This document shows, in pieces, positions 17,745 through 25,782 of a DNA stretch of 64,000 bases. This DNA comes from Archangiaceae bacterium. GTDB taxonomy: Bacteria > Myxococcota > Myxococcia > Myxococcales > Myxococcaceae. Positions within the stretch are counted from its first letter, which is position 1; every line of letters begins with the position of its first letter. The stretch covers positions 310,001 through 374,000 of the forward strand of contig JADJNS010000001.1 of the NCBI GenBank assembly GCA_016714225.1. Reading direction: 5' to 3'. The notes below the pieces were generated by a model. It was not told where the DNA came from, did not search any database, and was given only the letters and a program-made list of their open reading frames with translations. A program made the position numbers and the translations under genes.

Positions 17745-18515
17745 ATGCTCGCGATGCTCGCCACCGCCGTGCTCGCCACCACCGCGGTCGAGGCCGACCC
17801 CGACTCGACCGAGCGGGCGCACCACGAGCTCACCTTCGGCGTCGACGGCGGCCTGAGCGTGGGGCTGCCGGTGCTGGGCTGGGCGGGCGGCGGGGTGCGC
17901 TATCGCTACCGCTTCGACTCGGGCCTCTTTCTCGGAGCGCTCGGCGCGCTCAGCCTCGGCCCCGGCATGCTCGGCCCGCGCGCCAACCTGCTCTTCGGCT
18001 TCCACCTCATCGAGCGCCGCCGCGTCGACTGGGAGCTGACGCTCTACGCCGGCTGGCCCCTGGTGGGGGTGCAGTCGAAGCTCGAGGTCTTTCCCCTGCG
18101 CTTTCAGCACTTCGAGGCGTCACTGGGCGCGCGCGCGTCGGGAGAGCTTCTGTTCAACGCAGAGGGAGACCTGTTCGTGAAGCTCGCGGTGCCCGTCGGT
18201 GGCTGGGTGCCCAGCGTGCGGGTGGCCGCCGAAGCGGGCGTGGGCGTGCGCTCAGGCCTTCACCTCGGGCCCACGCTCGCGCGGAGGGGGGCGAAAAGCT
18301 GCAGGGCTCGCCTTGTCGGCCGGTACGAGCTCGCGGGGCACGCGGGGGTTCACTCCGCGTTCTGCCGGCTCGCTCTTCTTTCCCTCAGTACGGCTTCTCT
18401 CCAGGTGCCGGCGTCGACGTTGCAGGTCGAGCCCATCGGGCACATCGCGGCGATTCCGCCGGTGCAGTGCGGCCGGCAATACGGGCTGCCCGCATCGCGG
18501 CCCTGGCACACGTAA
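17745..18515 (+). CDS. Hypothetical secreted/outer-membrane-like beta protein; 3' end doubtful
   Basis: A signal peptide (MLAMLATAVLATTAVEA) is followed by about 170 residues with the alternating aromatic/glycine pattern of an outer-membrane or surface beta-sheet protein (YRYRFDSGLFLGALGALSLG, LLFGFHLIERRR). The recognisable part ends near residue 185 (GVGVRSGLHLGPTLARRG, about base 18300). Beyond a G6 run the frame stays open to 18515 but becomes Arg/Ser-rich and runs 166 bp antisense into the coding region of the next gene. The true C-terminus is therefore uncertain, and an indel in the G6 run is possible. Confidence 0.5.
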   Translation: MLAMLATAVLATTAVEADPDSTERAHHELTFGVDGGLSVGLPVLGWAGGGVRYRYRFDSGLFLGALGALSLGPGMLGPRANLLFGFHLIERRRVDWELTLYAGWPLVGVQSKLEVFPLRFQHFEASLGARASGELLFNAEGDLFVKLAVPVGGWVPSVRVAAEAGVGVRSGLHLGPTLARRGAKSCRARLVGRYELAGHAGVHSAFCRLALLSLSTASLQVPASTLQVEPIGHIAAIPPVQCGRQYGLPASRPWHT

Positions 18516-19444
18516 CCCGTGCGGCACCCGCCCGGCGCGGCGCCGCAGGTGGCGAAGCAGCCCGACTGCGAGACGCCGAACAGCGACTGGGTGACGCACA
18601 CCGAGCTGCCGGGGCACGTCGCGCCGGCGCTGCACTGGGCGCTGCAGTACCCACCGGGGAAGCCGGCCATGTCGGGCAGGCAGAACTCTCCCGCGCCGCA
18701 GCCGCCGCCATTGGCGGCGCCGCCCGCGCACGCAGAGCCGATGGGCGCTGGAGGCGGCGGAGGCCCCGCATCGGGGCCGCCCGTCGAGCAGGTGCCACCG
18801 TTGCACTGCCCATTCATGCCGCAGTCGGCGCAGGTGTTGCCGCCGGCGCCGCACGCGCGGCGCATCGAGCCGGGCAGGCACTGGCCGTTCTGGCAGCAGC
18901 CCATCGCGCAGCTCATCATGTCGCAGACCGGCGCGACGCAGGCGCCGTTGCGGCACTGCTGACCGCCGCTGCACTGCGAGCACATCGCGCCGTTCGCGCC
19001 GCACGCCAGCCCGCTCTGCATGCTGCTGGTGACGCAGAAGCCGAAGCCGCAGCAGCCGTTGCAGGTGCCCGGGCCGCAGGCCGCCGTCATGCAGCGGCCG
19101 CCCACGCACTGCTCGCCCATGCCGCACAGGCTGCACACGCCGCCGGTGTTGCCGCACGCCAGCGGCGAGTCGCCGGGCACGCAGCGGCCCATCTGGGTGC
19201 AGCCACAGGTGCCGCCGTCGGCGAGGCCGCCGCCGCTGCCGCCGCCCGTCGGCAGGCCGCCGCCGGTCGCTCCACCCGAGCCACCGGTCGCGCCCGCCGA
19301 GCCCCCGCTGCCCCCGCTGCCGGCCGAGCCGCCACCGACCGCAGAGCCGCCTCCGGCTGACGCTCCACCCGCGGTGCCTCCGTCGCCGCCTTCAGGCACC
19401 ACGTTGAGACAACCCGCCAGACAAAGGAACACGAGAGTTCGCAT
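18350..19444 (-). CDS. Cys-rich lipoprotein with Gly/Ser linker
   Basis: A 364-aa secreted protein. Its signal has lipobox FLCLAGC (Cys 12), followed by about 60 residues of Gly/Ser/Ala linker and then many CxxC and CxxxC units (for example CGMGEQCVGGRC, CCQNGQCLPGS, CSQCSGGQQC) repeated at about 40-residue spacing. This build is common among surface proteins of myxobacteria; the Cys modules are likely disulfide-bonded. The last 16 residues after CNVDAGTW overlap the open frame of the convergent gene. No enzymatic domain is seen. Confidence 0.72.
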   Translation of the reverse strand: MRTLVFLCLAGCLNVVPEGGDGGTAGGASAGGGSAVGGGSAGSGGSGGSAGATGGSGGATGGGLPTGGGSGGGLADGGTCGCTQMGRCVPGDSPLACGNTGGVCSLCGMGEQCVGGRCMTAACGPGTCNGCCGFGFCVTSSMQSGLACGANGAMCSQCSGGQQCRNGACVAPVCDMMSCAMGCCQNGQCLPGSMRRACGAGGNTCADCGMNGQCNGGTCSTGGPDAGPPPPPAPIGSACAGGAANGGGCGAGEFCLPDMAGFPGGYCSAQCSAGATCPGSSVCVTQSLFGVSQSGCFATCGAAPGGCRTGYVCQGRDAGSPYCRPHCTGGIAAMCPMGSTCNVDAGTWREAVLRERRASRQNAE

Positions 19445-19515
19445 GACACCCGCCGCTTACTCCAAGGGCTGCCCCGGTGTCGCGTGGCGCGCCGGTTGGG
19501 CTACAAGCCCCGAGC

Positions 19516-20547
19516 ATGACGATTCGCGTGACGACTCCACAGGCGTTCGTGGCGCTGCTGAAGAAAGACCCCAAGGCCGCGCAGGCCTGGCTGAAAGAGG
19601 TCGCCGCGCACAGCGAGAACATCGTCCCGGCCGCCGAGCTCGCCACGCTCCAGAAGGTCGCTTCGCTCGGCACCGACGCCTTCACCAAGAGCGCCGCCGC
19701 GCTCCCGCTCGACGCGCTGTTCGGCACCACCGCGGTCGCCGAAGACGACGACAAGTACGACCTGCCGGTGGTTCACGGCACGCTCGCGGTCGACCGCGGC
19801 GCGCGGGTGCAGCAGGGAGACCAGGGCTACCGCGAGTGGCCTGACCTCAAGCTCACCCTCACCACCGAAGACGGGCGCAGCTTCGGTCTCGAGTCGGACC
19901 ACGAGGCCCACAACACCATCTTCGGCTACGTGCCTGGCACCGACGTGATGGCGTTCGCCGGCCAGCAGGTGTCGGTGCGCGGCCACCTCGACGCGTCGGG
20001 CAAGGTGCTGCGGGTGACCGAGTTCGCCCCCGGCACGGTCAAGGACTTCGTCTCGGGCCGGGTGGTGGTCGAGGGCAGCGAGGTGAAGGTCCGCGCGCGC
20101 GGTCGAGGGCTGGTCGACATCACCGACCCCGACCTGAAGGCGCAGCTGGTCGGCCACCACAACCTCGGCGTCATTTTCGAAGGGCCGGTGAGCGAGAAGG
20201 AGCAGCCCGACGGCCGCATCACCCGAACCTTCGACCGCAAGCTCGACGAGTACTGGCTGCTGGTGAAGTTCACCGAGGCGCCCACTGCCAGCTCGGCGGG
20301 CAAGGTGCGCGGCCCCATCGAGGCCGCCACCAGCACCACCATGACCGAGGTCGAGCTTCCGTCGGACGCGGCCCAGGTCATCGAGGTCGGCGACCGCATG
20401 TACGTGCGCGGGCGGTTCGAGAACGGCGACATCGTAGCGACCAAGGCGACCTCGAGCGCCGGCTCTCCGTGGACCGAGGCCACCCACGCGCGCGGCGCGG
20501 CGATGCGCTCGGTCATCGAGTTCATCGACCCTGCTGACGCGGTCTGA
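19516..20547 (+). CDS. Hypothetical protein with repeated beta segments
   Basis: A 343-aa soluble protein without signal peptide, starting at ATG 19516 (an upstream GTG at 19477 is less likely). Residues 1-70 are helical. The rest has several strand-rich units with phrases such as VHGTLAVDRGARV, VSVRGHLDASGKVLRV, VSGRVVVEGSEVKVR and MYVRGRFENGDIVATKA. These look like repeated OB- or barrel-like segments in which a value is stated for a property; no named family is recognised. It is followed by a hairpin shared with the convergent small gene. Confidence 0.6.
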   Translation: MTIRVTTPQAFVALLKKDPKAAQAWLKEVAAHSENIVPAAELATLQKVASLGTDAFTKSAAALPLDALFGTTAVAEDDDKYDLPVVHGTLAVDRGARVQQGDQGYREWPDLKLTLTTEDGRSFGLESDHEAHNTIFGYVPGTDVMAFAGQQVSVRGHLDASGKVLRVTEFAPGTVKDFVSGRVVVEGSEVKVRARGRGLVDITDPDLKAQLVGHHNLGVIFEGPVSEKEQPDGRITRTFDRKLDEYWLLVKFTEAPTASSAGKVRGPIEAATSTTMTEVELPSDAAQVIEVGDRMYVRGRFENGDIVATKATSSAGSPWTEATHARGAAMRSVIEFIDPADAV

Positions 20548-20570
20548 GCGCAGGTACCCCGCAAAGCGAC

Positions 20571-20598
20571 AGGGCCCCGAAGTTTCCTTCGGAGCCCT
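20571..20598. terminator. Hairpin between convergent genes, probable bidirectional terminator
   Basis: A 12-bp inverted repeat with one mismatch (AGGGCCCCGAAG / CTTCGGAGCCCT) around a 4-nt loop, in the gap between two convergent genes. An A6 run follows on the plus strand (T6 on the minus strand precedes the hairpin), so it is not a textbook T-tract terminator, but the position fits. Confidence 0.55.
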
Positions 20599-20623
20599 GC
20601 GCGAACTGAAAAAAGCCGACTGC

Positions 20624-20806
20624 TTACTTCTTCTCTTCGGCTTTCTTCTCGCCCGCGGCTTCGTCCTTCTTCTCTTCGCCCTTCTTCTCTTCGCCCTTCT
20701 TGCCGGCCTTCTTGGCCGACTTGTCCGCCGGCTTCGCCTCATCGGCAACGTGGGCAAACGCGGGAACGGCGAACGCGAGCAGGGCGGCGGCGAGCAGCTT
20801 CTTCAT
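20624..20806 (-). CDS. Small secreted Lys/Glu-rich protein
   Basis: A 60-aa protein with a clear signal peptide (MKKLLAAALLAFAVPAFA, cleavage after AFA). The mature part is only about 42 residues and consists almost entirely of Lys, Glu, Ala and Gly, with EEKKGEEKK-type repeats, so it should be highly charged and disordered. A good ribosome-binding site (AAGGAG) precedes the ATG. Small proteins of this type occur in many proteobacteria; the function is unknown. The ORF can be extended upstream to 20983, but the signal peptide marks the real start. Confidence 0.7.
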   Translation of the reverse strand: MKKLLAAALLAFAVPAFAHVADEAKPADKSAKKAGKKGEEKKGEEKKDEAAGEKKAEEKK

Positions 20807-20989
20807 GGTGATTCTCCTTGGTACGGCTGGTGGGTTGGACGGCGAGGAGGGCTTGAGCACCGCATATGCCATGGGACAACCGCGCGGAGTTGCGGCTGAA
20901 TGCCGCGCCGGGTGGGGAGCGGCTCCCCAGTGTCCCCCGGCTGCTGCCCCCGTGGTCCCCGGCGGGGCAGCGGGCAGATTCACGGGCGC

Positions 20990-21012
20990 CCGGGGCTGAT
21001 CAGCCGGCCCCG
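20990..21012 (-). terminator. GC-rich hairpin after the DoxX-like gene
   Basis: An inverted repeat CCGGGGC / GCCCCGG lies 8 bp past the stop codon at 21021. No T-tract follows, so this is only a possible terminator. The rest of the 20807-21020 gap shows no gene; it contains the leader of the small secreted protein. Confidence 0.35.
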
Positions 21013-21020
21013 GCTGCAGG

Positions 21021-21410
21021 TTACGGTCTGAGCAGCACCAGCGCCGCCAGGCAGGTCACGAAGTACGGCACCGTCGCCGAGGCAGCGGCGTAGTCGCGCC
21101 CCAACCGCAGCCCGAAGAAGAGGAAGAGCAACGTCGACGAGCCGAGCACCGCTCCAGCGAAGGCCATGCCCGACCCGCCCGAGAAGAGCAGCGCCAGGCA
21201 GCCAGCCGCGCTCACCACGCCGGCGAACATCTCACCCAGGGTGAGGAGCGTCAGCCAGGCGCCCGCGGTGCGCCGCATCGGCGTCGCCTCGAACGCGGCC
21301 TTCAGGCGCGTCACGCTGGCCTTGCGGTCGAGCGCGTGATCCAGCCCGGAGTGCAGAAAGAAGATGGCGAGGAACCCGCTCGCGAACAGCCCGGCCAGCT
21401 CGGTGCGCAT
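21021..21410 (-). CDS. DoxX-like four-helix membrane protein
   Basis: A 129-aa inner-membrane protein with four predicted membrane segments (about residues 7-23, 50-70, 76-99 and 107-127). The first contains FLHSGLDHALD, a pattern resembling the DoxX/DoxD group (FL-x-SGxxH). Members are often linked to thiol or sulphur redox, but this assignment rests on topology and one motif. Divergent from the propeller/di-haem gene 160 bp away. Confidence 0.45.
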   Translation of the reverse strand: MRTELAGLFASGFLAIFFLHSGLDHALDRKASVTRLKAAFEATPMRRTAGAWLTLLTLGEMFAGVVSAAGCLALLFSGGSGMAFAGAVLGSSTLLFLFFGLRLGRDYAAASATVPYFVTCLAALVLLRP

Positions 21411-21573
21411 GGTGGTAACCGAACCTACTCGAAGCGGTCGGTCGCTTTCTCGCGCGTTGTCCCTGGGCTAGGTTCCGGCATACCCACTGCAGTCGGGGTC
21501 TCGACCAGGTCGTTCGTCCCGCCGTAACCGCCAGCGCCAACTGGGAATCCGCCGTCAGATATTCGAGGGTCAA

Positions 21574-23631
21574 ATGAAAATCCGTGCACTCGCCGTCGCT
21601 GCGCTGTTGTGTGGATGCAATCAACAGGTGTCTTCGTACACCGCTTCCTCCGGCAGTCTCGCGCTGAGCAATGACGACCGCCTGCTGTACGCGGTCGACA
21701 CCGACTCGAATCAGCTGTTCGTCATCGACGCGAAATCGCAAGAGGTGGTGGCGTCGGTGCAGGTCGGGCAGCAGCCCGAGAAGGTGGTCGTCGGCAAAGA
21801 CGACACCATCTACGTCGCGAACCGCATGGCGCGCAGCGTGAGCGTGATTCGCCGCGACGATTGGAAGGAAGCGACGCGGCTTCCCACCGCGGTCGAGCCT
21901 GCCGGCATGGCCGTCTCGGGCAACGTGCTGCTGGTGGTCAACGCCACCATGGTCGACGACTCGAGCGTGGGCAGCCTGATGGCCTTCGACACCCGCACCA
22001 ACGAGCAGCTGTGGGAGGTCGCCGTCGGCCCCGAGCCGCGCGCGGTCGCGGTCTCCGGTGACCGCGCCATGGTCTCACTCTACAAGGGCCTCGGCAGCCA
22101 GGGCGCCGACGTGGTCACCGTCGACCTGAAGAACCAGCAGGTGCTCAACGCCAAGACCGACACCTACGCGCGCGTGAACAAGAGCGCGCTCGAGGGCACC
22201 GGCATCTCGTCGCCCACCCCGCTCCCTCCCGAAGGCGGCAAGTTCTTCGGCCCGTCGAAGTTCAGCCCGCGCGGCATCGAGTCGCTCACCGTGTCGCCCG
22301 ACGGGCGGCAGGTGTTCGCGGCCACCCTGCTCTCGTCCGACCAGGTGCTCCCCTCGACGGCGATCACCACCGAGCCCTTCCCCGGGTCGAGCGGCGACGG
22401 CTACAGCGGCGGCACCTGCGGCGCGGGCTCGGTCGCCACGCCCGCCATCATCACCTTCGACGGCACCAGCGGCGCTTCGATGGCCGACGACGTGAACGGC
22501 TGCGGCGGTCAGCGCGCCGACGGCCAGCCGGCCCAGGTGCTCTCCAGCGGCAACCCCACCATGCCGATTCAGGGCCCCTCGGCGACCGCGGTCGACCCGA
22601 CCGGCGCGTTTCTGTTCGTGGTGGGTCGCGAGTCGAACAACGTGGCCATCGTGTCCACCAACTCGGCGGCGCAGCCGCAGCAGCAGGGCAACGACATCAA
22701 CGTGAAGGGTGAGCCGGTCGACTTCGGCGGCGGCCGCACCGACGCGTTCGGCTCGGGCAGCGTACACACCACCGTCGCGGTCGGGGCGGGCCCCAGCGGC
22801 ATCGCGCTCTCGCACGACGGCAAGACCGCGTGGGTGCTCAACGCGTTCGACCACTCGGTCTCGCGCCTCGAGCAGAAGGACGGCGTGGTGCAGCAGGTTC
22901 AGGTGACCCAGTTCACCCAGGACGTGCTCCCTGCCGACGTGGTGGCCGGTCGCAAGCTGTTCTTCTCGGCGTCCGACAGCCGCATGAGCAGCCAGACCAC
23001 CGGCATCAGCTGCGCGTCGTGCCACCTCGAGGGCCGCGAAGACGGTCACGTGTGGAACTTCACCGATGGCCCGCGCCAGACGCCTTCGCTCGCCGGCCGC
23101 ATGCTGTCGAAGACCGCTCCCTTCCACTGGAACGGTGAGTTCGACGGCCTGACCGCGTTCATGGCGCAGACGGTGAATCACCGCATGGGTGGCCAGGGCG
23201 TGAGCCCGGCGATGGAGCGCCAGATTGCGGCCTTCATCGACTCCCAGCCGGTCGCCGACAACCCGCACCGCAAAGAGGGCGGCCTCACCGCCGCTCAGCA
23301 GCGCGGCGCGGCGGCCTTCGCCAAGGCGCAGTGCAACACCTGCCACCGCGGAGAGACCCTCACCGACAACTCGTTCGTCGACGTCGGCACCTACGTGCGC
23401 GACCAGAACGCGGCGGTGGTGGTCGACGACCCCGCGCGCCTGACGCACGGCGGCTTGAACACTCCGTCGCTGCTCGGCCTGGCGCGCAGCGCCCCGTACC
23501 TCCACAGCGGCAAGGCGGTCAGCCTGAAGCAGCGCATCACCGACGGCCAGCAGGCCGACCTGCACGGCAAGACCTCGTCGCTCAGCGACGCCGAGGTCGA
23601 TGACCTGGTCGAGTACCTGAAGACGCTCTAG
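21574..23631 (+). CDS. Lipoprotein with YVTN-type beta-propeller and MauG-like di-haem domain
   Basis: A 685-aa exported protein. Lipobox LLCGC (Cys 14). Residues about 25-430 form a YVTN-like propeller (LYAVDTDSNQLFVIDAKSQ, IYVANRMARSVSVI, AWVLNAFDHSVSRL). Residues about 450-685 are a cytochrome c peroxidase/MauG-like part with two c-type haem sites, CASCH (about 478-482) and CNTCH (about 589-593). The phrase PSLLGLARSAPYLHSG near the end is typical of di-haem peroxidases. Such fusions are expected to do electron-transfer chemistry at the cell surface. The ATG has a preceding AG-rich sequence. A strong terminator follows directly. Confidence 0.85.
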   Translation: MKIRALAVAALLCGCNQQVSSYTASSGSLALSNDDRLLYAVDTDSNQLFVIDAKSQEVVASVQVGQQPEKVVVGKDDTIYVANRMARSVSVIRRDDWKEATRLPTAVEPAGMAVSGNVLLVVNATMVDDSSVGSLMAFDTRTNEQLWEVAVGPEPRAVAVSGDRAMVSLYKGLGSQGADVVTVDLKNQQVLNAKTDTYARVNKSALEGTGISSPTPLPPEGGKFFGPSKFSPRGIESLTVSPDGRQVFAATLLSSDQVLPSTAITTEPFPGSSGDGYSGGTCGAGSVATPAIITFDGTSGASMADDVNGCGGQRADGQPAQVLSSGNPTMPIQGPSATAVDPTGAFLFVVGRESNNVAIVSTNSAAQPQQQGNDINVKGEPVDFGGGRTDAFGSGSVHTTVAVGAGPSGIALSHDGKTAWVLNAFDHSVSRLEQKDGVVQQVQVTQFTQDVLPADVVAGRKLFFSASDSRMSSQTTGISCASCHLEGREDGHVWNFTDGPRQTPSLAGRMLSKTAPFHWNGEFDGLTAFMAQTVNHRMGGQGVSPAMERQIAAFIDSQPVADNPHRKEGGLTAAQQRGAAAFAKAQCNTCHRGETLTDNSFVDVGTYVRDQNAAVVVDDPARLTHGGLNTPSLLGLARSAPYLHSGKAVSLKQRITDGQQADLHGKTSSLSDAEVDDLVEYLKTL

Positions 23632-23656
23632 AGCAGCGCCTTCGCTTCGAAGTTCG

Positions 23657-23697
23657 ACGGGCGGTCACGCGAGAGCGTGGCCGCCCGTTTCATTTTC
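23657..23697 (+). terminator. Rho-independent terminator
   Basis: A strong stem (ACGGGCGG-TCACGC / GCGTGG-CCGCCCGT) with a GAGA loop, followed by TTCATTTT. It lies 25 bp after the stop of the propeller/di-haem gene. Confidence 0.85.
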
Positions 23698-23796
23698 TGA
23701 TCAGCGCGGCCCGAGCGCGCCTTTGTCACGGTACACAATCACGTGACGCAGGCCGTTTCGGGCTCCCAACATGCCGTAACGACTCGTCAAAAGGTC

Positions 23797-23810
23797 GGCC
23801 TCGCGCTTGC
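23797..23810 (+). promoter_or_regulatory. Sigma-54-type promoter candidate
   Basis: GG at 23797-23798 and GC at 23809-23810 with exactly 10 bp between, inside GGCCTCGCGCTTGC; the -12 part TTGC is perfect. It is 48 bp upstream of the His-rich protein start. The same arrangement and nearly the same sequence (CATCGCGCTTGCTATCTCCC) precede the CBS gene at 47250. Confidence 0.45.
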
Positions 23811-23857
23811 GATGTCCCCCTCCGTCAGCAGGAAGCCCAACCCAAACGGAGAAGACC

Positions 23858-24589
23858 ATGACCACCATCGTTCGCGACCACCGCAGCCAGTCGACCACCG
23901 CCCCCGTCGTTCGTGATCACCGCACCGAGTCGGCCTCCCGGCCGGTCGTTCGCGACCACCGCACCGAGTCGACCAGCGGCCCCGTCGTTCGCGACCACCG
24001 CACGGGCTTCGAGCCGAACGCGTCGCGGCCGATGGCGTGGCCGGCGCACCACCACCACCACCACCACCACGTCTCGAACCGCACCATGGACATCTTTCGG
24101 CAGCTGCTCGCCGGCGGGAAGGTGACGGTCGACCTGTCGACGCTGCAGCAGCTGCGCGACCTGGCGTCGCACGGCGGCGGGAGCGTGCAGGCGGGCGGCT
24201 CACTGCCCTACCCGTCGCACGGCGTGGTTCGCCCTCCGCCCGGCGTCTCGTACCCGAACGTGCCGGCCTTCCCCTCGCGCATGGACCAGCTGCCGGCCTC
24301 GTATTACGGCAATGGCACCGCGGCGACCGGTGCGGCAGCGACCATGGGCGCGGGTTTCCGCCCCACGGGCGACACCACCGCCGACCTGACCAACGCCATC
24401 ACCAACGCGCCCACCTACTCGCCGACCGAGCAGGCGCTGCTCGACAAGATCAAGGACCCCGAGCAGCGCGCCATGCAGGAGCTGCAGATGCAGATGCAGA
24501 AGCAGTCGCTGCTCTGCACCGTGCTCAGCAACCTCGCCAACATGCGGCACGAGATGAAGAAGGCCGTCGCCCAGAACCTGCGCGGCTGA
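23858..24589 (+). CDS. Protein with VRDHR repeats and a natural eight-histidine run
   Basis: A 243-aa protein with no recognised domain. The N-terminal 50 residues hold four near copies of (V)VRDHRTES spaced about 15 residues apart. A run of eight His follows (about residues 65-72), and then NRTMDIFRQLLAGGKVTVD. The middle is Pro/Ser/Gly/Tyr-rich and probably disordered. The C-terminal 60 residues are helical (TEQALLDKIKDPEQRAMQEL, MRHEMKKAVAQNLRG). No signal peptide. A GGAG sequence precedes the ATG. The His run could bind metal; function unknown. Downstream lie a near-palindrome and a hairpin. Confidence 0.65.
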   Translation: MTTIVRDHRSQSTTAPVVRDHRTESASRPVVRDHRTESTSGPVVRDHRTGFEPNASRPMAWPAHHHHHHHHVSNRTMDIFRQLLAGGKVTVDLSTLQQLRDLASHGGGSVQAGGSLPYPSHGVVRPPPGVSYPNVPAFPSRMDQLPASYYGNGTAATGAAATMGAGFRPTGDTTADLTNAITNAPTYSPTEQALLDKIKDPEQRAMQELQMQMQKQSLLCTVLSNLANMRHEMKKAVAQNLRG

Positions 24590-24598
24590 GCCTGAACG

Positions 24599-24656
24599 AA
24601 TTGGTTTGAGCTCCAACCAATTGGGCGCCCCTCTCACCTATGCGGTGAGGGGGCGC
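24599..24656. other. Near-palindrome (24599-24622) and hairpin (24625-24656) after the His-rich gene
   Basis: AATTGGTT and AACCAATT arms of 8 bp flank an 8-bp centre, directly followed by a GC-rich stem GCGCCCCTCTCACC / GGTGAGGGGGCGC. No T-tract follows. The two together could end transcription. The AT-rich palindrome is also operator-like, but it lies downstream of the gene. The remaining sequence up to 24858 shows nothing but a short direct repeat (GAGACGCTCCTGG, twice near 24816-24843). Confidence 0.4.
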
Positions 24657-24858
24657 TGCCGTTCGAGGGCCCGGGACACGTTCAGCCGGTGCCATCGCCG
24701 CCCCCGCCTGTGCCGGTGATGGCCTGGCGCCGACACCAGGCGTCACTGCCAGGGATGCATCGAGAGCGAGATTCGCGCGGCGGCACGAGCAGCACCCCGA
24801 GGCTGGAGCGTGCGAGAGACGCTCCTGGGCAGAGACGCTCCTGGAGGCGAAGGCCGAC

Positions 24859-25308
24859 CTACTGGGCCGCCCACTCCGCTTCGCTGCACAGCCGCGCGAC
24901 AGTCTTCAGCTCGGCCTGCTGGGTCATCGGCTCCGACGAGCACAGCAGGCGGTGACTCGAGAACCGCCGCACACCGAGCACACCCTCGGCGCCGGTCGAC
25001 ACGCGAAAGCGCAGCAACACCCCGTCGGGCAGCGCGAGCGCTCCCAACGACTCACCCCCGCCTTCGGCGATGGCTCCCTCGATGGTGTCGGTGGCGGGAA
25101 GCGAGGCGTCCGACCTGACCTCCATGGTCATGACCTCGCGGCCTTCGGTCTTCACGTGCAGCACGCCGTCATCCGAGGCGGAGGCCTTCCACCCTTCGGG
25201 CAACGGAACCTTGAGACCGCCGTGACGCTGGGGAGGCTTCGTCGAGCCACCGCCGCCCGCCCCGTCGGGGCAGGCGGCCAGCAGCACCACGACGCTGAGC
25301 CACTTCAC
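24859..25308 (-). CDS. Putative lipoprotein downstream of the bactofilin gene
   Basis: A 149-aa protein. Signal with lipobox VVLLAAC (Cys 13), a Gly-rich linker, then a compact domain with LPEGWKASASDDGVLHVK and CSSEP/ARLCSE cysteines that could form a disulfide. No named family. The start ATGA-overlaps the bactofilin stop (25305-25308), so it belongs to the parA-parB-bactofilin transcription unit. In Myxococcus xanthus the corresponding region carries bactofilins plus PadC; this lipoprotein is not PadC. Confidence 0.65.
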   Translation of the reverse strand: MKWLSVVVLLAACPDGAGGGGSTKPPQRHGGLKVPLPEGWKASASDDGVLHVKTEGREVMTMEVRSDASLPATDTIEGAIAEGGGESLGALALPDGVLLRFRVSTGAEGVLGVRRFSSHRLLCSSEPMTQQAELKTVARLCSEAEWAAQ

Positions 25309-25766
25309 TTCTTCTCGGCGGCGGGAGCAGGAGGCGCGCCTGGCGCGCCCTTGCCCTGCAGGTTCTCCATCTTGCAGCTGCCTTCGAAGATGACGCCCTT
25401 GTCCATCGACAAAGCAGGAGTCTCGATGCTGCCCTTCACGCGCGCCGGCGGATGCAGCTCGACCATGCCGGTCGCTTTGATGTTGCCCTCGACCTGACCG
25501 TTGATGATGACGGTGCCGGCCGAAATCTCTGCGTTGACGCGAGCGCCTTCGCCGATCACCAGCACGTCGCGGGTCGAAATCTGCCCCGAGTATTTGCCGT
25601 CGATGCGAACCTGGCCCTCGAACGAGAGCTTGCCTTCGAACTCACTACCCTTGCCCAACAGCGTGTGTACGTCTCCCGCGCGGGTCGACACGTTGCTCTC
25701 CTCTTTCCTGGCCGGTGCGGCAGTGCCTGCCGGCGCGTCTTTCTTGTCACCGCTGAACAGCGCCAT
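25305..25766 (-). CDS. Bactofilin (polymer-forming cytoskeletal protein)
   Basis: A 153-aa bactofilin (DUF583/PF04519) with the beta-helix core from about residue 35 to 125: EGKLSFEGQVRIDGKYSGQI, LVIGEGARVNAEI, TVIINGQVEGNI, ELHPPARVKGSI. The usual short disordered ends are present. Bactofilins form filaments without nucleotide. In M. xanthus, BacNOP scaffolds at the poles position the ParABS machinery, and bac genes sit beside parAB. The order parA, parB, bactofilin (gap 16 bp) is kept here, so a segregation role for this copy is a reasonable inference. Confidence 0.9.
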   Translation of the reverse strand: MALFSGDKKDAPAGTAAPARKEESNVSTRAGDVHTLLGKGSEFEGKLSFEGQVRIDGKYSGQISTRDVLVIGEGARVNAEISAGTVIINGQVEGNIKATGMVELHPPARVKGSIETPALSMDKGVIFEGSCKMENLQGKGAPGAPPAPAAEKK

Positions 25767-25782
25767 CTGAGAATCCCCTTCT

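Noticed and set aside
24049..24072. Eight-His run as a cloning tag or vector contamination
   Set aside because: It is in the middle of a native-looking gene with matching base composition and no vector sequence around it.
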